A stretch of DNA of 38,702 nt from Micromonospora chalcea (GTDB lineage: Bacteria; Actinomycetota; Actinomycetes; Mycobacteriales; Micromonosporaceae). Within the stretch, counting starts at the first letter, position 1, and each line of letters starts with the position of its first letter. The stretch lies in assembly GCF_002926165.1 (NCBI RefSeq), contig NZ_MAGP01000147.1:1-38702 (forward strand), given 5' to 3'. Below are positions 24,521 to 31,523 of this stretch, piece after piece. A program made the translations under genes and the position numbers. Under the pieces are notes generated by a model. The model saw only the letters and a list, made by a program, of their open reading frames with translations. It was not told the DNA's origin and did not search any database.

Positions 24521-24694
24521 TTGACTGTAATCCCTCACGGGTCAGACTTCGAGACACCGGAGGACGAGGACGAAACCGTTGCCGAGCCGACCGACCGGCA
24601 CCGGCTCATCCTGGCGTACATCAAGACGCTCAGTCCGATCATCGCCGCCGTCGTCGCCTGCATCGGGACGCTGGTGGCAGCACTGGTCCGCTGA
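24521..24694 (+). CDS. Small single-TM membrane protein, unknown function
   Basis: TTG 24521 is chosen because a near-perfect GGAAGGAG box sits 5 nt upstream; it gives 57 residues. The N-terminal half is strongly acidic (SDFETPEDEDETVAEPTD). After a short basic turn (RHR), one hydrophobic helix (about 31-55, LAYIKTLSPIIAAVVACIGTLVAALV) ends in a C-terminal Arg. The same frame is open from 24416 without a good ribosome site. No family is recognised. The acidic tail and single helix resemble small membrane regulators or toxin-like peptides, but nothing decides between these. It converges on another membrane protein gene. Confidence 0.6.
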   Translation: MTVIPHGSDFETPEDEDETVAEPTDRHRLILAYIKTLSPIIAAVVACIGTLVAALVR

Positions 24695-24802
24695 CCCGCC
24701 CGGCCCGCGCTCCGGCTCCGGCCGGACGCGGGGCCGTCCGCGTCACCGCCTCGTCGCCGGTTCGTCGTCCAATGTCGCCGGCGCGCCGCGTCGCGGCCAC
24801 TG

Positions 24803-25279
24803 TCACCGGCGGGCTGCGTCGCCGTCCGGCAGCCGCCGGGACCTGACCTCCGCCAGGATCAGGACCGCCAGGAGCACCACGAACAGCCCTGCCGACCCGG
24901 CCACCAGGGGATTGACGTAACCGGGCACCAGGTCGGGGCCGCACGTGGTGTCGCGCAGCGGCCACATGCTCGACGACCCGTCAGCCGACGCGCCGATGCG
25001 GTGGCTGTAGCCTTCCGGCCGCCGCAGCATGCAAGCGTCATCGGGATCCAGGATCCCGAAGGTCGTCGCCGCCAACCCGCGACCGTAAGCGGCGGCCCCG
25101 GTGAACGCCGCACCGGCGGCCAGGAACCATCCCGCCCGCCTCAGCGCCCATGCCCTGCCCCGGAGGTGCGGGTCGCGACGGAGCGCCAACAGTGCGACCA
25201 CCACGAACACGAGGGCAGCGGCCGCGAACACCGGCCAGGCCAGAGCGAGCAGCACAAGTGCGAAGAAGACGAGAAACAT
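24803..25279 (-). CDS. Hypothetical three- or four-helix membrane protein
   Basis: The ATG at 25279 gives 158 residues with hydrophobic segments at about 2-16, 18-33, 51-71 and 127-147. An outward loop (about 76-122) contains two cysteines (DACMLRRPEG and DTTCGPDLVPG) that could form a disulfide. A basic C-terminal tail follows (EVRSRRLPDGDAARR). Start selection is weak: only AGGTTGC lies upstream, and the frame is open to 25327. No family is recognised. Coding is supported by strong G/C at third positions and the membrane pattern. It faces the small membrane protein gene across a 108-bp gap. Confidence 0.6.
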   Translation of the reverse strand: MFLVFFALVLLALAWPVFAAAALVFVVVALLALRRDPHLRGRAWALRRAGWFLAAGAAFTGAAAYGRGLAATTFGILDPDDACMLRRPEGYSHRIGASADGSSSMWPLRDTTCGPDLVPGYVNPLVAGSAGLFVVLLAVLILAEVRSRRLPDGDAARR

Positions 25280-25893
25280 CGACGTGCAACCTACCGCTCC
25301 AGGCGTCGTCGTACCGGCCCCGATCACCTCGCCGGATGGTCAGCATGCGCAACTCTTGTCGCCGGGCTCGGACTTGACCGTGTGCGCATCGGCTATCTGG
25401 CCGCCCACCTCACCTGGCACCTCGCGACGGGCACTGTCACCTTGCTCGTTTGTGGCCCGGGAGAGTCGCCTACTCGCCGCTGGAACCCCGGGTGAGCACG
25501 TGAGCCGGGACGGCCGAACAGAGCGTGCCCCGCCGCCCCGGCCATGATCAGAACCGCGACGAACGGTCGGGAAATGAGTGAATGCAGGCACCTCCGGCAG
25601 GGTTTTCACCCGCTTCCGCACTGACCGGCAACGATTCCGAGACGGAGCCCCTTCGCGCGTCCTCTACACGGGTGGACGCTGCCGTCCCGTCGGGAACGAA
25701 GTGACGTACGGCAATCGCAACCGCACGTCCCGCGCCGGCCAACTCATGCAGCAGAACGCGTCAGCGGTCGGACGACATTCCACCAGCAACGGCTGAGGAG
25801 ATCATCGGCTGAAGCGGGGATGGTTATAGATGGCCCGGCTGAGCAGACTCGCCGTGTACGCGGTTACGCACAGTCTCCCGAAGGGTCCCATCA
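25280..25893. other. 614-bp stretch without a supported gene
   Basis: Several short ORFs cross here on both strands (for example 25578-25796 plus and 25548-25742 minus), but none has a ribosome site, recognisable domain or steady codon bias. I see no strong hairpin or repeat. It may be decayed DNA in the accessory zone plus the promoter of the Ltp-repeat gene, whose start is at 25894. Confidence 0.5.
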
Positions 25894-26538
25894 GTGAGCT
25901 ACAGCGCTCCGCCGCCCCCCGGTTACCCAGCTACGCATTTGCAGCAGCCTCCGAAGAAGCGCCCCGTGCGGCTCATCATCGCAGCGGCCGTCGGCGGTGT
26001 CTTGGTGCTCTGCTGCGGCGGAGTGACCATCGCTGCGGCAGTCGGCGGTGGCGACTCACCCCCCGCAAGGAGCGCCGCCGCGGAGGCGACCGCTGCCGCG
26101 TCCGTCCCGGCAGAAAGCCCTACAGCAGCACCGTCGGTGGAGATCACCACCGCAGCACCCACTACCCCAACACCCACCACCGCAGCTCCTACGACAACAA
26201 CACCGAAGCCGAAGCCGAAGGCCACCACCAAGGCGCCGACCGAGCCGAAGGTGTCCGTAGAGCAGGAGAACGCCATCAGGGCCGCCTCCGACTACCTGCG
26301 ATATCAAGCGTTCTCCCGCTCCGGCCTGATCAAGCAGTTGGAGTTCGAGGGCTACCCGAGGAAGATCGCAACCCAGGCCGTGGATTCTCTGAAGGTTGAC
26401 TACAAGAAACAGGCTGCCAAGATGGCGAAGGACTACCTCGACACCCAGCCGTTCTCTCGTTCGGGCCTGATCAAGCAGTTGGAATTCGAGGGGTACACGC
26501 ACGCACAGGCCGTCTACGGTGTCGATCAGGTGATGTGA
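25894..26538 (+). CDS. Membrane-anchored protein with two Ltp repeats
   Basis: This protein has 214 residues from GTG 25894. A short Pro-rich cytoplasmic head is followed by a transmembrane helix (about 25-50, VRLIIAAAVGGVLVLCCGGVTIAAAV). A Thr/Pro/Ala stalk with KPKPK ends it (about 55-120), and two helix-turn-helix Ltp units follow (about 125-166 and 172-214; each with FSRSGLIKQLEFEGY). Ltp (PF07553) units occur in the superinfection-exclusion lipoprotein of Streptococcus phage TP-J34 and in many actinobacterial surface proteins. Here the anchor is a membrane helix rather than a canonical lipobox. A surface role, possibly against phage DNA entry, is an inference. Lower third-position GC than in flanking core genes suggests acquisition. 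Confidence 0.82.
   Translation: MSYSAPPPPGYPATHLQQPPKKRPVRLIIAAAVGGVLVLCCGGVTIAAAVGGGDSPPARSAAAEATAAASVPAESPTAAPSVEITTAAPTTPTPTTAAPTTTTPKPKPKATTKAPTEPKVSVEQENAIRAASDYLRYQAFSRSGLIKQLEFEGYPRKIATQAVDSLKVDYKKQAAKMAKDYLDTQPFSRSGLIKQLEFEGYTHAQAVYGVDQVM
26308..26496 (+). repeat. 48-nt direct repeats encoding the Ltp units
   Basis: Segments 26308-26355 and 26449-26496 are offset by 141 nt and share an identical core GGCCTGATCAAGCAGTTGGA, with silent changes elsewhere. This indicates internal duplication of the Ltp unit followed by selection at the protein level. Confidence 0.75.
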
Positions 26539-26594
26539 GAAGGGCATGCGGGTGCCTGTTGCGGCTTTGTCCATGGCGGGTGGCAGGCTCTGGC

Positions 26595-26891
26595 ATGGCT
26601 CGCCGTGTCACCTACGGTCGACCGCAGACCATGTCAGTCGGTCGTAGGAGCGCCCCGCATCCGGCGCCTGCCTCGCGCCTCCGGCCAGTTCAAGGCCAGG
26701 TTCATCTAGTGGCGGCCGTTGGCGTCTGTGCGGAATTCGGGGTCAGCAAGGACGACCTGTTGCAGTTCTTCGAACGGGTCAGCGACGAGCGAGGGTGGCC
26801 GCTGCTGTCAGTCCCGCTCACACAACCGCGTTGCTGCAGCAGATCTCGGCGAGGCGATCGGGCACGCAAGCTCCGGAAGGCGGCACAGTGA
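26595..26891 (+). CDS. Doubtful 98-residue ORF or gene remnant
   Basis: From ATG 26595 the frame encodes about 98 residues. The middle (about 40-72, including AEFGVSKDDLLQFFERVSDE) has protein-like composition and good third-position GC, while both ends are low-complexity Arg/Ser/Pro. There is no ribosome site and no family is recognised. It may be a fragment of a decayed gene beside the tRNA. The rest of the 374-bp interval between the Ltp gene and the tRNA shows nothing else. Confidence 0.25.
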   Translation: MARRVTYGRPQTMSVGRRSAPHPAPASRLRPVQGQVHLVAAVGVCAEFGVSKDDLLQFFERVSDERGWPLLSVPLTQPRCCSRSRRGDRARKLRKAAQ

Positions 26892-26912
26892 TCGTTGATC
26901 AAACACCTGACC

Positions 26913-26988
26913 TGGTGCCCCCGGCAGGATTCGAACCTGCGACACACGGTTTAGGAAACCGATGCTCTATCCCCTGAGCTACGAGGGC
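26913..26988 (-). tRNA. tRNA-Arg (anticodon CCT)
   Basis: The minus strand folds as a complete tRNA. The acceptor stem is GCCCTCG (26988-26982) with CGGGGGC, discriminator A, and an encoded CCA (26915-26913). The D arm is GCTC/GAGC. The anticodon loop TTCCTAA gives CCT, reading AGG (Arg), on a stem with a T-T mismatch at its base. The T arm is GCAGG-TTCGAAT-CCTGC. The body is 73 nt, 76 nt with CCA. It is oriented with its 3' end toward the Ltp gene, and tRNA 3' ends are common integration sites. Confidence 0.96.
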
Positions 26989-27014
26989 GCGAGGGCCCAG
27001 TCTAGCGACCTGGG

Positions 27015-27189
27015 GGTTCACCTGGGGTGGCAGGGAGTGGCCCCCGTTCACCCACGTTCCCCGGACCGCCGTTCTCGCAGCCCAGGAGCACACCTGGAGC
27101 ACACAAACCCCGGTTTGCGACCGGCGGTCGGCTGCGGCGACCCGCGTTGGCACCGGTTCACCCAGGGTGGCATCCGCTAGGGAGCACAC
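27015..27189. repeat. Cluster of short direct repeats and a dyad beside the tRNA
   Basis: Two 18-bp copies of GGTTCACC(TG/CA)GGGTGGCA (27015-27032 and 27155-27172, 16 of 18 identical) are exactly 140 bp apart. Three copies of GGAGCACAC occur at 27085-27093, 27096-27104 and 27181-27189. A dyad CAAACC-CC-GGTTTG lies at 27104-27117. No gene is supported in the 410-bp interval 26989-27398. The array resembles arm-type binding sites or relics of an attachment region next to the tRNA; this is inference. Confidence 0.5.
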
Positions 27190-27398
27190 ACCGCGCACAT
27201 CATCGAAGGTCACGAGTGCAGCTTCCCGGCCCGGGACCCGCTGGCCGTACATCGGGCACCGGCGGCGATGACCGACGCGCTGTCAGCCCTAACTACGCGC
27301 CTCGAACCGGTGGGAGCAGCCGTAGCTCGGGTCAGGCCAATCGCCGACACGGTGAATGTCAGGTGCGTGCCGGCGATGTCTTCGGGCACAGTAAGCAA

Positions 27399-28652
27399 AT
27401 GCGCTCGATCTACCTCAGCGCGGACACCCCGCGCTGGACTCCGCGCACGGAGTCCGACCTCCAGTCCGCGCTCGACCAGGGCCTGCTAAGTGAGTCGCAC
27501 TACACGGACTTCAAGCGGGGGCTGAGCGCCGGAAGAAGCGCCAACAGAGAACTGGCACGCGACCTGGCGTCCTTCGGCATCGACGGCGGGACCCTCATCG
27601 TAGGCGTCGAGGAGAATCGGGACGGCTCGTTCGGCTTGTGTCCCGGACCGCTCCAAGGCTTGACCGAGCGAGTAGAGCAGGTCGCCCTAACGATTCCGGA
27701 TCCTCCGCTGCCCGTATACACGGAGATTATCCCCTCGGATGCCAATCCCGACGTCGGCTACCTCTTCGTGCACGTGCCGCCGAGTCCGACGGCACCGCAT
27801 ATGGTCGACCATCGCTACTTCGGTCGAGGCGACAAGACGAAACACCACCTCGCCGACGCAGAAGTGCGCCGCCTTCACGACCTGCGCCGGCTCACTGAAA
27901 CCGACACGCTCACTCTCCTAGACGCCGAGTTCGACCGTGACCCGGTTCCGGTGGAACGCCGGTCGCAGTCGCACCTGTTCTTGCTGGCCGAGCCGGCCAA
28001 TGGCCGCCCAGAGATGCTGCTGAGCCTCGTCTCCGGCCGTGAATGGCCACAACGCATGCTGCTGTTCACCCGCGGCGCGATCCTGAACCAGCCGACGAGC
28101 AACCTCAAATTCGCGCCCGAACTACTCTCCGCGACCGCCCATGCGCGCCGGGCCGCCGGTGCCGCGCTAACGAGCTATGAACTCACTGCGGACCGAAGGC
28201 TGCGCGAAGACTCGTACGACGAGGACGCCGTCGAGCTCGAAATCCACGAGGACGGCGGTCTCCGCATCTTCATGAGCCGGCTCAGCGACCAGATGACCAA
28301 CCCAGATGAGCAGGTCGTCTTCGACGTCGGAGCGGTCATGTACACGCGACACTTAATCGCACTGGTGCTCGCGGCCGCCGACCAGGCGGGCTACGTCGGC
28401 AACTGGGCACTCGCGGTCGGCGCAACCAATCTCCGCGGTCGCCGCTCGTACGAGTATCGCAATGGCTGGAGTGCGACGGACGGTCCGCGATTCGGCGAGG
28501 ACACCTACCGCAAGGCCGCCGTCGTCTCACACGCACAACTGTTGGCTACGCCCGGACAGGTAACCGGTCAACTCCTAGCGCGGCTGCTGCGAGCCCTAGG
28601 GACCGACGACAAATTTGCACCTTTCCTGACTGACGCGACTGAGAACTCCTAG
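27399..28652 (+). CDS. Schlafen/AlbA_2-domain protein
   Basis: With ATG 27399 the protein has 417 residues. The N-terminal AlbA_2 domain (about 30-140) shows SESHYTDFKRGLS, ELARDLASFGIDGGTLIVGVEEN, a VGYLFVHVPPSP strand and YFGRGDKTKHHL. These are the classical order of the AlbA_2/AAA_4 family, which binds nucleic acids and in some members cleaves RNA. The remaining 270 residues are mixed alpha/beta and unrecognised, with no winged helix evident. GTG 27363 is an alternative start; neither has a strong ribosome site. Such proteins recur in actinobacterial islands and near defence genes. Codon use is less GC-extreme than in the core genes. The stop overlaps the IS5 remnant stop in a shared CTAG. 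Confidence 0.8.
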   Translation: MRSIYLSADTPRWTPRTESDLQSALDQGLLSESHYTDFKRGLSAGRSANRELARDLASFGIDGGTLIVGVEENRDGSFGLCPGPLQGLTERVEQVALTIPDPPLPVYTEIIPSDANPDVGYLFVHVPPSPTAPHMVDHRYFGRGDKTKHHLADAEVRRLHDLRRLTETDTLTLLDAEFDRDPVPVERRSQSHLFLLAEPANGRPEMLLSLVSGREWPQRMLLFTRGAILNQPTSNLKFAPELLSATAHARRAAGAALTSYELTADRRLREDSYDEDAVELEIHEDGGLRIFMSRLSDQMTNPDEQVVFDVGAVMYTRHLIALVLAAADQAGYVGNWALAVGATNLRGRRSYEYRNGWSATDGPRFGEDTYRKAAVVSHAQLLATPGQVTGQLLARLLRALGTDDKFAPFLTDATENS

Positions 28653-28956
28653 CTCTTTGAGCGTTGGAGTCGGCGCCAGCAAACGATGGCACCGGCGAGG
28701 GTGAGGAACGCTTGGTGGATGTCGTCGCGGATCTCCCAGCGGGTGCGCAGGCGGCGGAACCAGTGCAGCAGCGCGATGGTCTGCTCGATGACCTGTCGGG
28801 TGCCGGGGCCGGAGCCGGTGTAGAGCACGAACAGGGTCCCGCGCAACACCCCGCGGTCATCCAAGGGCTTGCGGCCCGGGAACCGATGCCGCCGGGCGGA
28901 CGGGGTGGTAGCAGCGGTGCGATCTCGGCCCAGCGTTCGTCCGAGACTATCCACAT
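28649..28956 (-). pseudogene. IS5-family transposase remnant, frameshifted and internally deleted
   Basis: Translation from 28956 gives MWIVSDERWAEIAPLLPP, a typical IS5 start. A frameshift near 28905 moves to the frame reading RRHRFPGRKPLDDRGVLRGTLFVLYTG. That runs directly into the family's C-terminus, VIEQTIALLHWFRRLRTRWEIRDDIHQAFLTLAGAIVCWRRLQ. The catalytic middle (perhaps 150 residues, with the DDE residues) is missing, so it cannot transpose. It occupies about 306 bp instead of about 850. I could not define terminal inverted repeats. Confidence 0.85.
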
Positions 28957-29158
28957 CGGCTACTCACCCCTCCTCACGTTGAGAAAGCAGATGATCGCGC
29001 ACCCGGCGCACAAGGGCGCCGCTACGAGAGGGAGAGGGGCGGGTTAACGCTATGGAGTCTTAGCGAGACAACAGGTAGCTTGGTCGCACCGCAAGCTGTG
29101 CAGACGCCTCATCACGGCGGGGTGCTTGTCGGCAGCGCATCAGACGCTGGAGGTGATT

Positions 29159-30529
29159 ATGGTCGCCCGGATCGACCCGGCTTGGTGGACGTCGGGCACC
29201 TGGGAGGGGCGGCCGATCAGGCAGTTCCTGGGGAAGCGCGATGTCGCGGTGATCTTCAGGTTCCTGCACGCTCGCGGTGTGTCCTACGGGGCGATCGCCG
29301 CTCTGGTCGATGTCTCCGCCAACCGCGCCGCCGAAATCGCCAAGGGGGCGCGGCAGGTTACGGCCTACGAGGTGCTGGAGCGGATCGCCCTCGGTCTGAA
29401 CATCCCGCGGGCTGCCATGGGTCTCGGCCGTGAGCAGGACGTGCCAGCCGTTCGAGAGGTTCGGTCATTACGCGCGCAGGTACCCAAGGGCGTCCCGCAT
29501 TCACCCCAGCTGATGGGTGAGCGTCCATCCGCTGACGTGGGCGGTCTCGCTCGCCTGCGCGCGGAGCTGGACGAGGCACTCTCGTCCTCCACCGTGTCGC
29601 CTCGGCACCTTGAGTTGGTTGAAGAGTCGACGAGCGAGCACATGCGGGTCTATCCCTCTGCGGCCCCGACCGTCATGCTGTCGAGACTCGCGGGTGAGTG
29701 TGCCGAGGTGCAGGTCCTGTCGCGCCGGCGGCAACCCGCGACGGTTCAGGCCCGCCTGTCGGGCGCCGCAGCTCTGCTGGCGACGATGTGTGCCGACGCG
29801 CTCATGCGACTGGGTAACGCCAGTGAAGCGCGGTTGTGGTACCGGACGGCGATCCACGCCGCGGACGACAGCGCGGACCCGCGGCTCCAGGTGTTGGCGC
29901 GCGCCCAGGCGGCGATGCTGCCCTACTACTTCGGTGACCCGCACCAGACGGTGGCGATGGCGGATCAAGCGCTCGCCATCACGACTTCGGCGTCGCCGTC
30001 CGGCGCACTGGCAGCCGCCGGACGTGCAAGGGCGTTGGCCCGCCTCGGGGCGGCTGACCAGGCGAGAGCGGGGATCGAGCAGGCGCACCGCATGTTCGAC
30101 GAGGCAGGGGACGACGACAGCGACGCAGCGTTCCGCTTTCCCGCGAAGCGGCTGCTGTTCTACCTGTCCGGGGCAAGGACATGGCTTGGCGATACGAAAG
30201 AGGCGTACCGGATCCAGGACGAAGCTCTGAGCTTGTACGGTCCCAGGCCGAGGGTGCCGATTGATCCTGCCCTTATCGCCCTGGACCGTGCCCTCTGCCT
30301 CGTGCGCGACCTTCGATTCGCGGAGGCGGCAGTGGCCGCCTGCGCCGCCGTCTCCGGGCTGCCCGAGCTGCAGCGCACGGAGATCATCCTGTCCAAGGCG
30401 GCTGAGGTCGTATCAGCGATTCCGCAACCCGCACAGGGCAGGGAGGTGGTGGAGCTGGCGGAGTACGTGCGGGCGTGCCGCGAACGGAGCCGTACGCTGG
30501 CAGCCGGAACTGCTGTGCGCGAACCCTAG
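29159..30529 (+). CDS. XRE-type regulator with C-terminal TPR-like repeats
   Basis: ATG 29159 has an ideal GGAGGTGA site 5 nt upstream and gives 456 residues. The N-terminal region (about 20-90) holds a helix-turn-helix: VSYGAIAALVDVSANRAAEIAKGARQVTAYEVLERIALGLNIPRAAMGL. The rest is alpha-helical, with TPR-like units such as ARLWYRTAIHAADD, ALAAAGRARALARLGAADQARAGIEQAHRMFDEAG and ALCLVRDLRFAEAAVAACAAVSG. In actinomycetes such HTH-TPR proteins often act as pathway-specific regulators that sense peptides or small molecules. It is followed after 7 nt by an APH-like kinase, so the two form an operon. The cluster at 31524-38549 is the natural candidate for its control. Confidence 0.85.
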   Translation: MVARIDPAWWTSGTWEGRPIRQFLGKRDVAVIFRFLHARGVSYGAIAALVDVSANRAAEIAKGARQVTAYEVLERIALGLNIPRAAMGLGREQDVPAVREVRSLRAQVPKGVPHSPQLMGERPSADVGGLARLRAELDEALSSSTVSPRHLELVEESTSEHMRVYPSAAPTVMLSRLAGECAEVQVLSRRRQPATVQARLSGAAALLATMCADALMRLGNASEARLWYRTAIHAADDSADPRLQVLARAQAAMLPYYFGDPHQTVAMADQALAITTSASPSGALAAAGRARALARLGAADQARAGIEQAHRMFDEAGDDDSDAAFRFPAKRLLFYLSGARTWLGDTKEAYRIQDEALSLYGPRPRVPIDPALIALDRALCLVRDLRFAEAAVAACAAVSGLPELQRTEIILSKAAEVVSAIPQPAQGREVVELAEYVRACRERSRTLAAGTAVREP

Positions 30530-30536
30530 GGGCCAC

Positions 30537-31424
30537 ATGTTCGTCGAGGCACGAACGCGTCCGATGCTCGCCGAGGTGTGTCGGGGATTGGGCTGCTCTG
30601 CTGCCGACGCGCAGTTGCTCCGGCATCACACGAACGCTGTGTACGCCGTGGGCGACGTAGTAGTCAAGATCGCTCCGCTGGATTTCGGACTCGACCGCTC
30701 ACGGACGGTGGTGGCGGTCGTTGACTGGCTGTCGGCCAAAGGCTTCCCGACCGTGGGTCTGTGCTCCCAGGTGCCGGCTCAACCGCTCGTGGTCAACGGG
30801 CACGCCGTCACGGTGTGGCAGCGTTTGGACCCGGCGGACGACAACCCCGTCACCACTGCAGAGCTCGGGCAACTCCTGCGGGAACTGCACGGCTTTCCGA
30901 TGCCGCCGGTGGAGCTGCCAAGGCTTCAACCAGCCGAGAGCGTCCGCAGATCCGTGGACAACGCCCACCTCATCGACGATCTGGACCGCGACCTGTTGCT
31001 GAACCGGCTCGAGGATCTCAAAGCGGCCTGGTCATCGATGGCGTTCCCGCTGGGAGACAGCCTGATCCAGTCCGACCCCCAGACCCGCAACGCTCTACGA
31101 CGGTTCGACGGTACCCCGGTGCTGGCTGACTGGGACGGTATCGCGATCGGGCCGCGAGAGTGGGACATCGCCACCGTCGCGGTTCACTGTCGGCGATTCG
31201 GTGGCGGCCGGCAGGCCTTCGCGGCCTTCACCGCCAGCTACGGCTGGGACGCCACCACCTGGTCGGGCTTCGAAGAGCTCTGCCGATTGCGTGAACTCCA
31301 GATGATTGCCACCAACGCGCGCAAGTCCCGGCCCGGCACGTCGGCAGCCTCCGAGGTGCATCGCCGGCTTGACGGCCTTCGCAACGAGAATGGCACCGAG
31401 CTGCGTCGCTGGCAGATTCTCTGA
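30537..31424 (+). CDS. Aminoglycoside phosphotransferase (APH/choline kinase)-like protein
   Basis: This 295-residue kinase-fold protein is encoded from ATG 30537. The N-lobe has VYAVGDVVVKIAPLD (Lys44, the ATP-phosphate lysine). The Brenner-type catalytic loop reads SLIQSDPQTRNALRR (Asp180, Asn185), where family members usually have HGD-HxxN; the His and Gly are replaced by Gln and Ser. The metal motif is ADWDGIAIGPREWD (Asp198). Loss of His is tolerated in some members, so activity is possible. The C-terminus (about 235-295) is helical. Co-transcribed with the XRE regulator, it may phosphorylate a natural product, act as self-resistance, or modify a sugar or amino alcohol. Confidence 0.83.
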   Translation: MFVEARTRPMLAEVCRGLGCSAADAQLLRHHTNAVYAVGDVVVKIAPLDFGLDRSRTVVAVVDWLSAKGFPTVGLCSQVPAQPLVVNGHAVTVWQRLDPADDNPVTTAELGQLLRELHGFPMPPVELPRLQPAESVRRSVDNAHLIDDLDRDLLLNRLEDLKAAWSSMAFPLGDSLIQSDPQTRNALRRFDGTPVLADWDGIAIGPREWDIATVAVHCRRFGGGRQAFAAFTASYGWDATTWSGFEELCRLRELQMIATNARKSRPGTSAASEVHRRLDGLRNENGTELRRWQIL

Positions 31425-31523
31425 CCGGAAGACAGACGGCGCTCCACCCTGGCGCGCCCGGACGCGGAAATTCGGCCCGGGATATGCGGTTAAGCGACCG
31501 CCTCGAATCGGTACGCTGCGTGC

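Noticed and set aside
25578..25796. 72-residue plus-strand ORF and an overlapping 64-residue minus ORF
   Set aside because: No ribosome binding site, no steady codon bias and no recognisable domain in either frame.
26795..26977. Plus-strand ORF ending in PAGFEPATHGLGNRCSIP
   Set aside because: The GFEPATHG string is the well-known false translation of a tRNA gene on the other strand; the real feature is tRNA-Arg.
24233..27398. A prophage or integrative element in the gene-poor zone
   Set aside because: No integrase, replication or structural gene and no duplicated tRNA end is visible; only island-like hints remain.
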